A stretch of DNA of 64,000 nucleotides, from contig NZ_CP069535.1 in NCBI RefSeq assembly GCF_016889805.1, positions 2,914,001 through 2,978,000 of the forward strand, given 5' to 3'. Below are positions 41,022 to 50,900 of the stretch, one piece after another. Within the stretch, counting starts at the first letter, position 1. The number at the start of each line of letters is the position of its first letter. Position numbers and translations under genes: made by a program. Below the pieces are notes generated by a model, which made no database searches, was not told the DNA's origin, and saw only the letters and a list, made by a program, of their open reading frames with translations. This DNA is from Rhodanobacter sp. FDAARGOS 1247 (GTDB taxonomy: Bacteria; Pseudomonadota; Gammaproteobacteria; Xanthomonadales; Rhodanobacteraceae).

Positions 41022-43055
41022 TCAATGGAACTGGTCGCTCGCCGGCACCCACGAACTGGACGATGAGGCAGGTGCGGCGGGTTTCACTGGCAGCGTGATG
41101 ACTTCGCAGCCGGGCGGCGGCGGGCTGCCGGCGACGCGGGCGGCGGCGCATTCGGCGCTGTTGTCGAACTTGATCATCGGCGCCGGCGATGCGCTGCTGG
41201 CAGCGACCGCCGGCTTGGCCACGGGATTGGCCGGGGCCAGGTTCAGGCGATCGTAGATTTTCTGGTCCAGCGGTTTCGCCGGCGGATCGGGGTTGCCGCA
41301 GCCCAGCAGCGCGATCGGTATCAAGGGATTCACGGCGCACTTGATGCGGATGCCGCGTGGCAGATGGAAGGTGTGGGTGACCTGGGTCTTTTCCGCCGCG
41401 CGCCGCAACGCGGTGTCAATCGAACTTTCGCCTTCGGGAGCCCAGTCCTGTTCGAAGCGGGTCGGCTTGTAGCCGATGTCGGGGCGGCCGTGGCTCATGA
41501 TCTGGGTGTCGCCGTGCGGCTTCAGTTGCACATACTCGCCCAGGCCGGTTTGCGGCTCGCCTTGCGCACTGCCCTTCTGCACGCCCTGCAATGCGCCAGG
41601 CTGGTTGCCGCCGGGCTGCGCCTTGCCAGCCTGGTCGCTGGCAGTCGGTGCCTTGCCTGTCTGGTCGGCAGCGACCTGCTTGCCGTTGCCCGGCTGCTTC
41701 GCCGCTTGGGCCGACGTGGCGGCGCTGCTGTCGGCCGCTGCCGGTTCGCGCACGACGGCATCGGCTCGACCCGGGTCACCCAGGTCGCTGCCTTGCGGGA
41801 TGGCGTCGGGCGCGCGGCTGACGTCGCGCCCGGGCGACTGGTCCGCCGGGGTGGGCGCGGGCTGTTGCGCTTCGTCGCTGGCCTTGGACTGGGGCGATTC
41901 GGCTTTTGCCGTCGTACTGTCGGGAACGGGCGCGGAGGCCGGGGCCACCGTGGGCGGCGCGCTCAGTTCGGGAAGTTCGATGGACGGCTGGACGGCCGTT
42001 TGCCGCGGCGTGTCGGTCACCTCGATCTTTTCGCTGGGCGCCTGCGGCTTGATCTCCGCCGGTGCCGATGGCGCCAGCGGCACCGCGTCGAGCTCGGCCT
42101 CGGCCACCTCGATCGACGGCGCCTGCACCTGGGGCTTTTCGTTGGACACCGTGGGACGGGGCGCGCCCAGCGGCGCGTCCAGATTGACGATGGGCGAGGC
42201 CTGCGCCGGCAGGGGCACCGGCTGCAATGCGGGCACCGGCGGCGCGGCGGGAACCTCGGCGCGCATCACGGTGATACTGGCCGGCGCTGCGGATTTGGGC
42301 ACGCTCACGTCCAGCGCGATGCTCGGCATGGCAATCGGCGGTGCGGCCTGCGGCGGCACTTCGGGCATCGCCAGCGAAGGCGGTGGCGGCATCGGCCGAT
42401 TGCCTTCCAGTTGCGGCTTGCGCACGGACTCGGGCTGGAACTTCGGCGGCACCGGCGCCTGCACCACCGGCGTGGGCAGGTTGATCGCCGGCGGCTCGCC
42501 GGCCAGCGGCACCGGTTGCAGATCGGGCGCCGGGGCCGGTTGCGGCAGGCTCACCGGTGCCGGTGGCGCGGCCACGGGTTTCGGCTTGGGCGCCTTGACC
42601 TTCGCCACCCTGGCGACCACCGGCGGCGCGGCCGCTGCGGGTGGCGCCGGCGTCACCACTGCCTCGACGTTGGCGCTGCGTTCGCTGACCCGGGCCGGCC
42701 GCTTGTCGCGACCCTGGTGGCGTGGCCCGCGCTCTTTCGGTGGCGTGCCGCGCACCGGTGGCGGCGGTGGCGGCTCGGGCGGCTCGATCAAGCGCACCTG
42801 CAACAGCACCTGCTTTGGCTCGGGCGGCAGCACGACCTGGAACGCGGGGCCGAGCACGAAGCCGAACAGGAAGAACAGATGCACCACCACGGCGCCCGCC
42901 ATCGCCACGATGCGCAGGGTGCGTTCGCGCGGCCGTGGCCGCGTGCGCTGGTGATACACGCGTGCACGAGTGGCCGCCGCCAGTGGCGAGTTCAGCATCA
43001 CCTGCGCGGGGTTGGCGGCGCGTCGGGAGGTGGCGTGTGGCGGTGGCGCGGGCAT
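41022..43055 (-). CDS. TonB-like proline-rich transmembrane protein (large paralogue)
   Basis: 677 aa. A basic N-terminus, one membrane helix (about 48-70, LRIVAMAGAVVVHLFFLFGF) and a very long Pro/Ala/Val-rich periplasmic spacer (about 90-500) recall TonB and the Xanthomonadales transmembrane repetitive proteins. There is no canonical TonB C-terminal domain; instead residues 528-677 form a distinct domain (YKPTRFEQDW, FHLPRGIRIKCAVNP, GCGNPDPPAKP, and a C-x-n-GxPxxxGC end) shared with the next gene. Four conserved cysteines suggest disulphides in the periplasm. Start uncertain (43055 or ATG 42998). The function is unknown. Confidence 0.7.
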   Translation of the reverse strand: MPAPPPHATSRRAANPAQVMLNSPLAAATRARVYHQRTRPRPRERTLRIVAMAGAVVVHLFFLFGFVLGPAFQVVLPPEPKQVLLQVRLIEPPEPPPPPPVRGTPPKERGPRHQGRDKRPARVSERSANVEAVVTPAPPAAAAPPVVARVAKVKAPKPKPVAAPPAPVSLPQPAPAPDLQPVPLAGEPPAINLPTPVVQAPVPPKFQPESVRKPQLEGNRPMPPPPSLAMPEVPPQAAPPIAMPSIALDVSVPKSAAPASITVMRAEVPAAPPVPALQPVPLPAQASPIVNLDAPLGAPRPTVSNEKPQVQAPSIEVAEAELDAVPLAPSAPAEIKPQAPSEKIEVTDTPRQTAVQPSIELPELSAPPTVAPASAPVPDSTTAKAESPQSKASDEAQQPAPTPADQSPGRDVSRAPDAIPQGSDLGDPGRADAVVREPAAADSSAATSAQAAKQPGNGKQVAADQTGKAPTASDQAGKAQPGGNQPGALQGVQKGSAQGEPQTGLGEYVQLKPHGDTQIMSHGRPDIGYKPTRFEQDWAPEGESSIDTALRRAAEKTQVTHTFHLPRGIRIKCAVNPLIPIALLGCGNPDPPAKPLDQKIYDRLNLAPANPVAKPAVAASSASPAPMIKFDNSAECAAARVAGSPPPPGCEVITLPVKPAAPASSSSSWVPASDQFH

Positions 43056-43137
43056 CGGATGAGTGTAGCGGGCGCCGCCCCGGTTGCGCGTGACGGGCGT
43101 GACGATCGACCGTCGCGAGGTTCATGCCGCGGCGGGT

Positions 43138-44019
43138 TCAGTGCCCGCGCGCTGCCTTCGCGGCCCGCTCGCGCAGCTCGGCATCCACCGCACGATCGGG
43201 CGTGTCCACCGGGCAACCCCAGGCCAGCGGCTTGCCGGCGCGATACATGTCGATGCAGGCCTGCTCGCTGGGCGGCTTCGGCGCATGCGCCTGCCCATCC
43301 AGCGAGCGCGCCGGCGCCATGTTGAGGCGCACGTCGCCGTCCTTCGCCGAAGGTTTCGCCGGTGGATCGCCGCCACAACCACCCGCCAGCATGGCCAGAG
43401 AGATCGCGCAGTGGATGCGCACGCCGCGCGGAAGCCGGATGGTCTTCTTCACCGTGGTCTTGTCGACCAGCTTCTGCAGCGCGCTGTCGACGGCGTTGCC
43501 CTTGCCCCAGTCCTGGTCGAAGCGCGTGGCCTGGTAGGTGACCGGACTGCGGTGCTGCATGATCCGCGGTTCGCCCTGGGGCAGATGCTGCACGTAGTCG
43601 GGCACCGGCGTGCTGCTTGCCGGGGCGGGCAACAGGGGCTGGCCGTTTGCATCGAACAGCCGTGTCGTGTCGGGCGGGGGCGGCGCGGGCAGCTGCAGGC
43701 TCATGGCGTTCTTTCGCGCCGGTTCGCGCGGCGCCAGCGGAGCGCGGGGACGCGGCGGTGCCTGCAACGCCGGGGCCGGTGGTATCGCCCTCGCCGGCGC
43801 GCTGCTGATGAAGCGGATCTGCAGCGCTTCCTGCGCGGGCGCGCTGGTGGTCGGGGCGATCATTCGGGGACGCATCTGCTGCCACACCACCAGCACAAAC
43901 ACGCCGTGCAGCAACGCGGCGAGCAACAGGGCCAGCCAGTGCTGGCGGCGTTCGCGACGTGGCTCGTGCCAGCGGCGGCCACGCCCGGCGGCCAGGGCGC
44001 GCGGGGTCGCCTCGTGCAT
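43138..44019 (-). CDS. TonB-like proline-rich transmembrane protein (small paralogue)
   Basis: 293 aa from ATG 44019; the frame is open further upstream but that part looks non-coding. A basic cytoplasmic end, a membrane helix (HWLALLLAALLHGVFVLVVW, ending near residue 45) and a Pro/Ala-rich spacer lead to a C-terminal domain (162-293) clearly homologous to that of the gene 82 nt downstream: YQATRFDQDW, IRLPRGVRIHCAIS, GCGGDPPAKP, and a Cys/GC end. The two are tandem duplicates differing mainly in spacer length. The function is unknown. Confidence 0.7.
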   Translation of the reverse strand: MHEATPRALAAGRGRRWHEPRRERRQHWLALLLAALLHGVFVLVVWQQMRPRMIAPTTSAPAQEALQIRFISSAPARAIPPAPALQAPPRPRAPLAPREPARKNAMSLQLPAPPPPDTTRLFDANGQPLLPAPASSTPVPDYVQHLPQGEPRIMQHRSPVTYQATRFDQDWGKGNAVDSALQKLVDKTTVKKTIRLPRGVRIHCAISLAMLAGGCGGDPPAKPSAKDGDVRLNMAPARSLDGQAHAPKPPSEQACIDMYRAGKPLAWGCPVDTPDRAVDAELRERAAKAARGH

Positions 44020-44440
44020 CGGCGGCGCCGGCGACTCCTCGGCGGGCACCGGCGACGGGCGTTGGGCGAGCGGCGAGCGGGCGATGACGGAACCTCGGGC
44101 GTGGCGGGAGCGGGCAGCATGCCGAGCGGGAACTGAATTCCGGCCGGCCGGATGGCGGCGCACATCCGGCGGGATGGCGACGCCACGGCGCTTGAGACCA
44201 CCCGGCGACGGCGGCGGTTCCCCGCAGTGCAGCTTGACCCGCACGCCGCTCGGCTCAAGTCTAGGCGGGCGGCGCCTTGCGCCGCCTCTCCGCCATGACC
44301 GCCCGATCCGCTGACTTCGCCTGCCGCGAACTCGAGGACGACCATGACGGCCCGCCATTGTCAGCCGCTACAGCGCGGCTTCGTGCGGCGCCGTGGTTGA
44401 TGCCGGCACGATCCGCGCCCAGTCATGGGAGGGTCGCATC
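44020..44440. other. Gene-free divergent region upstream of the EF-G-like gene
   Basis: About 420 bases between the TonB-like gene and the EF-G-like gene. Open frames here have no start signals and look like GC-bias artefacts. It should carry both divergent promoters; I cannot place them. Confidence 0.4.
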
Positions 44441-46480
44441 GTGACGTATTCCACGGAAAGCATCCGCAACATCGCATTCGCCGGGCACGCCGGCGTGGGC
44501 AAGACCAGCTTGTTCGAGGCGCTGCTGGTCGCCGGCGGCGCCATCCAGTCCGCCGGCAGCGTCGAGCGCGGCAACACGGTTTCCGACAGCGACAGCCAGG
44601 AGAAATCGCGCGCCCATTCCATCGACAGCTGCGTGGCGAATCTCGATCACGGCGACTGCCACGTGAACCTGATCGACACCGCCGGCTACGCCGACTTCCG
44701 CGGCGCCACGCTGGCCTCGCTGTCGGCGGTGGAAACCGTGGCGGTGGTGGTCAACGCGATCAACGGCATCGAGTACGGCACGCGCCGGATGATGATGCAT
44801 GCAAAAGCGCGCGGCCTGGCTCGCGTGCTGGTGATCAACAAGATCGACTTCGACGGCGCCAACCTGCCCGCCCTGGTCGACGCGCTGCGCGACGAGTTCG
44901 GCAGCGAATGCCTGCCGGTGAACCTGCCCGCCAATCGCGGCAGCCGCGTGCTGGACTGCTTCTTCCACAGCGACGGCGCCACCGATTTCTCGTCACTGGC
45001 CGAGGCGCACCAGCGCATCCTCGACCAGGTGGTGGAGATCAACGAAGGCGTGATGGACTGCTACCTCGATGCCGGCGAAGGCTCGCTCACGCCGGAGCAG
45101 CTCCACGATGCGTTCGAGCAATGCCTGCGCGAAGGACACCTGGTGCCGATCTGCTTCGTCAGCGCCCGCACCGGCGCGGGCATCCGCGAATTCCTCGACC
45201 TCGCCGCGCGATTGCTGCCCAATCCCGCCGAAGGCAACCCGCCACCATTCGCCCGCGACGACGGTACGCCGCTGGCGGTCAGCGCCGATCCGTCGGCCCA
45301 CGTGATCGCCGACGTGTTCAAGATCGTCAACGACCCGTTCGTGGGCAAGCTGGGCGTGTTCCGCGTGTGGCAGGGCACCGTGCGCCGCGACAGCCAGCTG
45401 CTGGTCGACGAAGGCCGCAAGCCGTTCAAGGTCGGCCACCTGTTCCGGGTACAAGGCAAGAACCATGTGGAGATCGAAGCCGCCGTGCCCGGCGACATCG
45501 CCGCGGTGGCCAAGGTGGAGGAGATCCATTTCGACGCGGTGCTGCACGACTCGCACGACGAGGACCGGATCAGCCTGGCGCCGCTGGCGTTTCCCGCGCC
45601 GATGTTCGGGCTGGCGCTGGAGCCGAGGCACAAGGGCCAGGAGCAGAAGCTTTCCAACGCGCTGGCGCGGCTGGCCGAAGAGGACCCGTGCTTTCGCGTC
45701 GAGCACCACAAGGAGCTCAACGAGACCGTGGTGCGCGGCCTGTCCGACCTGCACCTGAAGGTGATGCTGGAACGCATGCGCGAGCGCTACGGCGTGGAGG
45801 TCGACTCGCATCCGCCGCGGATCGCCTATCGCGAAACCATCGCCGGCCACGCCGAAGGCCATCACCGGCACAAGAAGCAGACCGGCGGCGCCGGCCAGTT
45901 CGGCGAGGTGTTCCTGCGCGTCGAGCCGATGGAACGCGGCGCCGGCTTCGAGTTTGTCGACGCGGTGAAGGGCGGCGTGATCCCCGGCCAGTTCCTGCCG
46001 GCGATCGAGAAAGGCGTGCGCCAGGCGATGGAACACGGCGCCGTGGCCGGCTATCCGCTGCAGGACGTGCGCGTCACCGTCTACGACGGCAAGTACCACG
46101 CGGTGGACTCCAAGGAAGTGGCGTTCATCAGCGCCGGCAAGAAGGCGTTCCTGGATGCCGTGGTGAAGGCGCGGCCCACCGTGCTGGAGCCGATCGTCAA
46201 CATCGAGGTGGCGATCCCCGAGCACAACGTGGGCGACGTCACCGGCGGCCTGGCCGGCAAGCGCGCCCGCATCCTGGGTACCGACAGCCAGCGTGGCGGC
46301 GAGCTGGTGATCAAGGCGCAGGCGCCGCTGGCCGAACTGACCGACTACCCCACCGAACTGAAATCGATGACCGGTGGCCGCGGCCGCTACAGCCTCGACC
46401 TCAGCCACTACGAGGCGGTGCCGGCCACCGTGCAGAAGCAGCTCAGCGAAGCGTGGAAACCGCACGCGGAGGAGGACTGA
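44441..46480 (+). CDS. Elongation factor G-like GTPase (EF-G2 type)
   Basis: 679 aa. GTG 44441 is chosen because GGGAGGG lies 7 nt upstream and the family N-terminus (YSTESIRNIAFAGHAGVGKT) starts there. The G domain has the P-loop GHAGVGKT at 15-22, DTAGYADF (G3) and NKID (G4); domains II-V follow, with QTGGAGQFGEV in domain IV and the usual EF-G C-terminus. Many Lysobacterales carry such an extra EF-G copy besides the translational one. It stands alone rather than in a str operon (no rpsL, rpsG or tuf here). Its role in translation, recycling or stress is not known. Confidence 0.9.
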   Translation: MTYSTESIRNIAFAGHAGVGKTSLFEALLVAGGAIQSAGSVERGNTVSDSDSQEKSRAHSIDSCVANLDHGDCHVNLIDTAGYADFRGATLASLSAVETVAVVVNAINGIEYGTRRMMMHAKARGLARVLVINKIDFDGANLPALVDALRDEFGSECLPVNLPANRGSRVLDCFFHSDGATDFSSLAEAHQRILDQVVEINEGVMDCYLDAGEGSLTPEQLHDAFEQCLREGHLVPICFVSARTGAGIREFLDLAARLLPNPAEGNPPPFARDDGTPLAVSADPSAHVIADVFKIVNDPFVGKLGVFRVWQGTVRRDSQLLVDEGRKPFKVGHLFRVQGKNHVEIEAAVPGDIAAVAKVEEIHFDAVLHDSHDEDRISLAPLAFPAPMFGLALEPRHKGQEQKLSNALARLAEEDPCFRVEHHKELNETVVRGLSDLHLKVMLERMRERYGVEVDSHPPRIAYRETIAGHAEGHHRHKKQTGGAGQFGEVFLRVEPMERGAGFEFVDAVKGGVIPGQFLPAIEKGVRQAMEHGAVAGYPLQDVRVTVYDGKYHAVDSKEVAFISAGKKAFLDAVVKARPTVLEPIVNIEVAIPEHNVGDVTGGLAGKRARILGTDSQRGGELVIKAQAPLAELTDYPTELKSMTGGRGRYSLDLSHYEAVPATVQKQLSEAWKPHAEED

Positions 46481-46559
46481 TGGCGCCACGCGCCACGCGC
46501 ACATCGCCTTCATCGCACGCCGCTATGCTGGTCATCCCCGACCGACACGGAGCATCACC

Positions 46560-47114
46560 ATGAAGCCAGCCTGCACCCTGCTGCTGCGCGGCCTGCTCTG
46601 CGGCTCGATGCTGTGGCTGGGCGCCTGCGCCGTACGCGCCCAGGTCGACGGTACCCAGCCCATGCCTGAAAACAGCATCACCCTCGAACGCAGCACCTGC
46701 TTCGGCAACTGCCCCGCGTATCGCGTGACCGTGACCGCCGCCGGTCAGGTCAGCTTCACCGGCCAGGCCCACGTGCAAACCATGCAGGCCACCGGCCAGG
46801 TCACCCCGACCCAGCTGGCCGCGATCCACGACGCGCTGGCGCGCGCGGATTTCGATGCGATGCAGGCCAGCTACGTCAGCCGCAACGACGGCTGCGGCAT
46901 GATCATGACCGACCAGCCCGGCATCAGGATCACCGTGGGCGGCCCCGGCGGCAGCCGCAGCGTGGACTTCTACCTCGGCTGCACCGGTCCGGTCGCCGAA
47001 GCGGTACGCCCGCGCATCGAACAACTGGCCAACAGCATCGACCGGCAACTCGGCACGCGGCGCTGGATCGGCACGCCGAAACCACCGGGCGCGGCGGAAC
47101 ACGTGGAGCGCTGA
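46560..47114 (+). CDS. DUF6438 lipoprotein
   Basis: 184 aa. The N-terminus ends in a lipobox (LWLGAC), predicting attachment to a membrane through Cys23. The domain TLERSTCFGNCPAYRVTVTA, with paired cysteines, a V-x-F-x-G strand and a later NDGCGMI, matches DUF6438. Disulphides C-F-G-N-C and C-G are likely in the periplasm. The function is unknown. It follows the EF-G-like gene by 79 nt and may share its transcript. Confidence 0.8.
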   Translation: MKPACTLLLRGLLCGSMLWLGACAVRAQVDGTQPMPENSITLERSTCFGNCPAYRVTVTAAGQVSFTGQAHVQTMQATGQVTPTQLAAIHDALARADFDAMQASYVSRNDGCGMIMTDQPGIRITVGGPGGSRSVDFYLGCTGPVAEAVRPRIEQLANSIDRQLGTRRWIGTPKPPGAAEHVER

Positions 47115-47547
47115 GCAGACGCCGCCGGCGCCCCGCGCGTAGGGCGAACATCGTCCGCCGGCTCTTCAGGGGCCCGTGACCCTCCGTGGCGGATGCCGCT
47201 CGCGGCGCGAACTCGATGGCGACGAGTTGCCTCCCAGCGTGGACCTATCGCTACAGAACGCCGCGCAACCTATCGACATGACTGCGATAAGACATGGCCG
47301 ACGATGTCCTCGCGCGTACCCGGCAACACGGGGAGATGCACCGCGGTTTCAACGCTTGGTGGAGAAGGTCTTGAGAAAGCCAGCTGCCTGGCGTTGGCTC
47401 GGGGAGCCAATATCAAAGATCGCAATTTAATCGCCCGTCCCCTCTGATTCTGGAGCCGATGCTCCGCCATGCCACAACTTTCTCGACTGAGGTTCGGCGC
47501 TAATCAGGCCTCACCGTCCACCAGCAGCCGAGATCATGGATCGAGTT
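47115..47547. other. Gene-free border of the RHS island
   Basis: 433 bases with no supported gene. GC content falls across it from the chromosomal level to the AT-rich island level near 47,400. Two overlapping 84-aa frames here have no homology I recognise and no ribosome-binding site. Confidence 0.5.
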
Positions 47548-47943
47548 TTAATTTCCACCTTGATTATCGTCATTTACCGAACAACATAAACAAATAAATT
47601 CGTAACATGGACCGTCATCGAAGCATATCATCATGTGCTTCCATTCTTTTTTAGGCTGCTTAGAATTTTCATGCACCCTCATTATTTCGATTAACCACGG
47701 ACTTTCTGGAAGGTCAACTAGTTTTCCGTATGCCTCATTAAACATACGAGCGCTACACGACGTGAGATATGTGCATCTGAAAGCCTCCACGCCATCGAAT
47801 ATTAAGGTTTTTTTTACCAGTCCTCTATCAGAACCTTCTACAAAAAAAAACAGCTCACATTGTCGCATTGGTAAGATTCTAAGAGTTGGCTCAGTCACAA
47901 GCTCCGTAGCAGGCACTGGCAATTTCCAAAGTTCATTAACCAT
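47548..47943 (-). CDS. Candidate immunity protein for the RHS toxin
   Basis: 131 aa, AT-rich codon use. It starts immediately (2 nt) downstream of the RHS toxin stop on the same strand. The sequence is acidic in parts and cysteine-rich near the end (CYEFICLCCSVNDD), with no signal peptide, as expected of a cytosolic inhibitor. I do not recognise a family. Polymorphic toxin loci almost always place a specific immunity gene directly after the toxin C-terminus, so that role is inferred from position. Confidence 0.6.
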   Translation of the reverse strand: MVNELWKLPVPATELVTEPTLRILPMRQCELFFFVEGSDRGLVKKTLIFDGVEAFRCTYLTSCSARMFNEAYGKLVDLPESPWLIEIMRVHENSKQPKKEWKHMMICFDDGPCYEFICLCCSVNDDNQGGN

Positions 47944-47945
47944 AG

Positions 47946-50900
47946 CTATTGTCCTGATATCAAAGTACTTGCGTTAGGCCCAGAACCCGTTATGCGCAAG
48001 ACGTCAGCGCCATTTGTCGAAAGACCATTATTAGAAAGTCGCTGGGTTATTTGCGCCTCTGTTCCCGCATGACCGGTCATATCGATAATTCTCCATGCGC
48101 TTTGCGGCGCCCCCGATTGCATTAAAGAAAGCGCAGATCGCGTGTTCACAATTAACGGATTACCACCTAGTGAAACTATGCGCACGGGCACGTCAGAAGC
48201 CGTTAGACTACCGGCTCGCAATTGCCCTGCTACATCTGCGATTGATTGACCGGAAAAGCTTCCCTGAGAACTAAAGAATGGGCTTGCCGTTGTCTGGGAA
48301 AATCTCAACATGTCACCGGAGACAGACGCTTCCGAGCTTAGTACAGCGCCCCTAACTGCCGAGCTTTCCAACATCAATGGCGAGAATGTTATAGCTGTTC
48401 GAATCGGAGCCAACAGGCTATCTGCCAAGGTAGCGTGTTGATTCAGACCAGCCATCGTAGCTGCGTCCATTAGTGTTTGGTGAAGCAGATTCGACGCCGC
48501 ACCTTTCAACTGATCCAAGGGACTTGGCTTCGGAGGCGGCGGCTGGCGTGGGCCCACACACAGATCTTGACGCCCATCAGGATCAATATTCAGAATCGGA
48601 TTGTTCGACGCGTAATGGTACCGGTTGAAGTTGAACGCATTTCCTGCACCCACCCCCACCGGATCAACACTCAAAAACCTCCCTGTCCCCGGATCGTAAT
48701 ACCTCGCCTGCATATAAACGAACGCCGTCTCCGGATCATTCACATGCCCGGTAAACCCCGGCTGGCTCTGGTTCGGGCCGCTATACAGGTCACCATACGG
48801 CCGGTAACTGAAGCTCGCCGTGACATTGCCGCTGGCATCCGCCTCGCGCACCGGGCTGCCTAGCCGGTCGGTCAGCAGGTAGGTGACGGTGCTGCCCTTG
48901 TGCCGTGCGATCAGCTTGCCGTTGAGGTAGATGTAGTTGGTGCCCTGCCCGGTGGCCGCGTCGTAGCCGAACATCAATTGCCCGGCCTGGCTGTAGAGGC
49001 TGTAGGTAGCCGCCGCAGCGCCGCCCACGGCGGGCGTCTTCATGATCCGCCGCCCCGCCGCGTCGTAGGCGTAACTGGCCACGCCCGGCACCTGCACCAA
49101 TTGGTTCTTGGCGTCGTACACCATGGAGAGCGAGCTGAACACCACGTTCTGATGGGTGCGATTGCCGTAGACGTCGTACTGGTAATTGGAGAAGCCACCG
49201 CCGGGTACGGTCATGGTGGCGAGTCGGTTGTTGTTGTCGTAGTTGAAAGTGAACGCTAGGCCGACAGCCAATTTGCTGCGCAGGTTGTTGAGAGCGTCGT
49301 AGGTGTACGTCTCCGTACCCCACGCATTCGGCGCGATCGCCGAGATCAGCCGGTTCAGGCCGTCGTAGCCGAGGGTCTGGTTGTTCTGGCCGTTGACCAG
49401 ATCCGTGACGCTGGTGAGGTTGGCGTCCTTGTCGTAGAGGTAGGCCTCATTCAGGCGCTGCGTACCGCCGAGGGCGTAACTGAGGCCCGACGGCAGCAAG
49501 CGCGTGTTTTTCTGGATCAGGGCGCTGATGCCGTTGCCCAACAGGTGGCCCTGTTCGCTGCCGTCGGGAAAGTAGTGCACGCCGCTGGCGTAACTGCCTG
49601 CCTGGGTGGCCCGGCCCAGAGCATCGGGTGCGTAGGCGACGCCTTCGCCGGGACTGCCCGGGTAGCCGATGGCTGAGACGTGGCCGTAGGCATCGTGGGC
49701 GTAGCCGAGCCCCCATGCCAGATTGTTATTGTTGGGAAGCCAGAGCACTTCACTCGTCAACATGCCGCGGAAATTGTAGGCATAGCCCTGGATCGCGATG
49801 CCCGAAACGGCCGTCTTGAGTTGGCCCAGCGCGTCGTAGGTATAGATCGTGCCCTGCGTTCCCGTCGGCGGACTGATCGTCAGCACCCGATTCATCGCGT
49901 CGTAGGTGCGAGCGGTTTTGGCCGAGGCGGCCACCTGATCCTGGCTGCACGCGCTGCCAGTGATGGCCAGGCCCGTGGCGCTCCAGTCCAGGTTGTTGGC
50001 CGCGTCGTAGTGCATCACGGTGCTGCCGCTTTCCGGCTCGGTGCTGCGGCACAGGCGGTGGTAGATGTCGTAGTAGAGATATTTGGTGAGGCTGTCCTGC
50101 TCGGTGCCGTAGAGGCCGGATTGGGTGATCGACAGCGGGTTGCCGTAGAGGTCGCGAGCGATGGTCTGGGTGATGCCCTGCGGCGCCTGCACCTTGACGG
50201 CGGCGTCGCCACCGGGCTGGTCGAACACCTGGTAGCTGGTGGTGGTGATGTTGCCCTTGGGGTCGGTGACCTGGCGGCGCGCACCGGACAGGTAGGCGGT
50301 CAGGCTGGTCAACGGGCCGAGTTCGGAATCCTGGATGCTCTGTGTGAGGCGGCCCAGGGCGTCGTAGCTGTGGTGCGTACCGCTGGTGATGGCGGACAGC
50401 GCCGGTGTACCGGCCACCGGGTACGACGCGAACGTGGCCTGGCCCTTGGTGTCATAGGCGTTGGCCGTGCTGGTATCCGACCCGGCCGTGCCGATGATCG
50501 AGGTATCGCTGAGCAACGGGCGCAGCATCGCGTCGAAGTAGGTGACGGTGGAAGCATTGCCGGTGGTGACGGTGCGCCGCCAATGGTTGGCGGCGATACC
50601 GCGTTCGGCGCTGGTCACGAAGGCGTAGGCGAAGTGCGTGGGGTACCACGCCACCTCGTCGCCACCGGGATAGCTAATTTGCAAAAGCCGTCCAGCCGCA
50701 TCATATTGGTAAGAAGTCGTATTTCCAGCCTGGTCAGTTATCGAACTGATCTGACCCAGGTCATCCACCGTCGCAGACTGGTGCGTCGCATCAGGATAAT
50801 CAATTCGCTGTGGAATGCCCAGCTTGTAATTGGTATATGATGTCTTATTGCCATTATCATCTATTGTCGTATACAGCTGCCCCAAAGAATCATATGCATA

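Noticed and set aside
47176..47447. Two overlapping 84-codon frames before the RHS immunity gene
   Set aside because: No start signals, no protein-like pattern, and they overlap each other in different frames.
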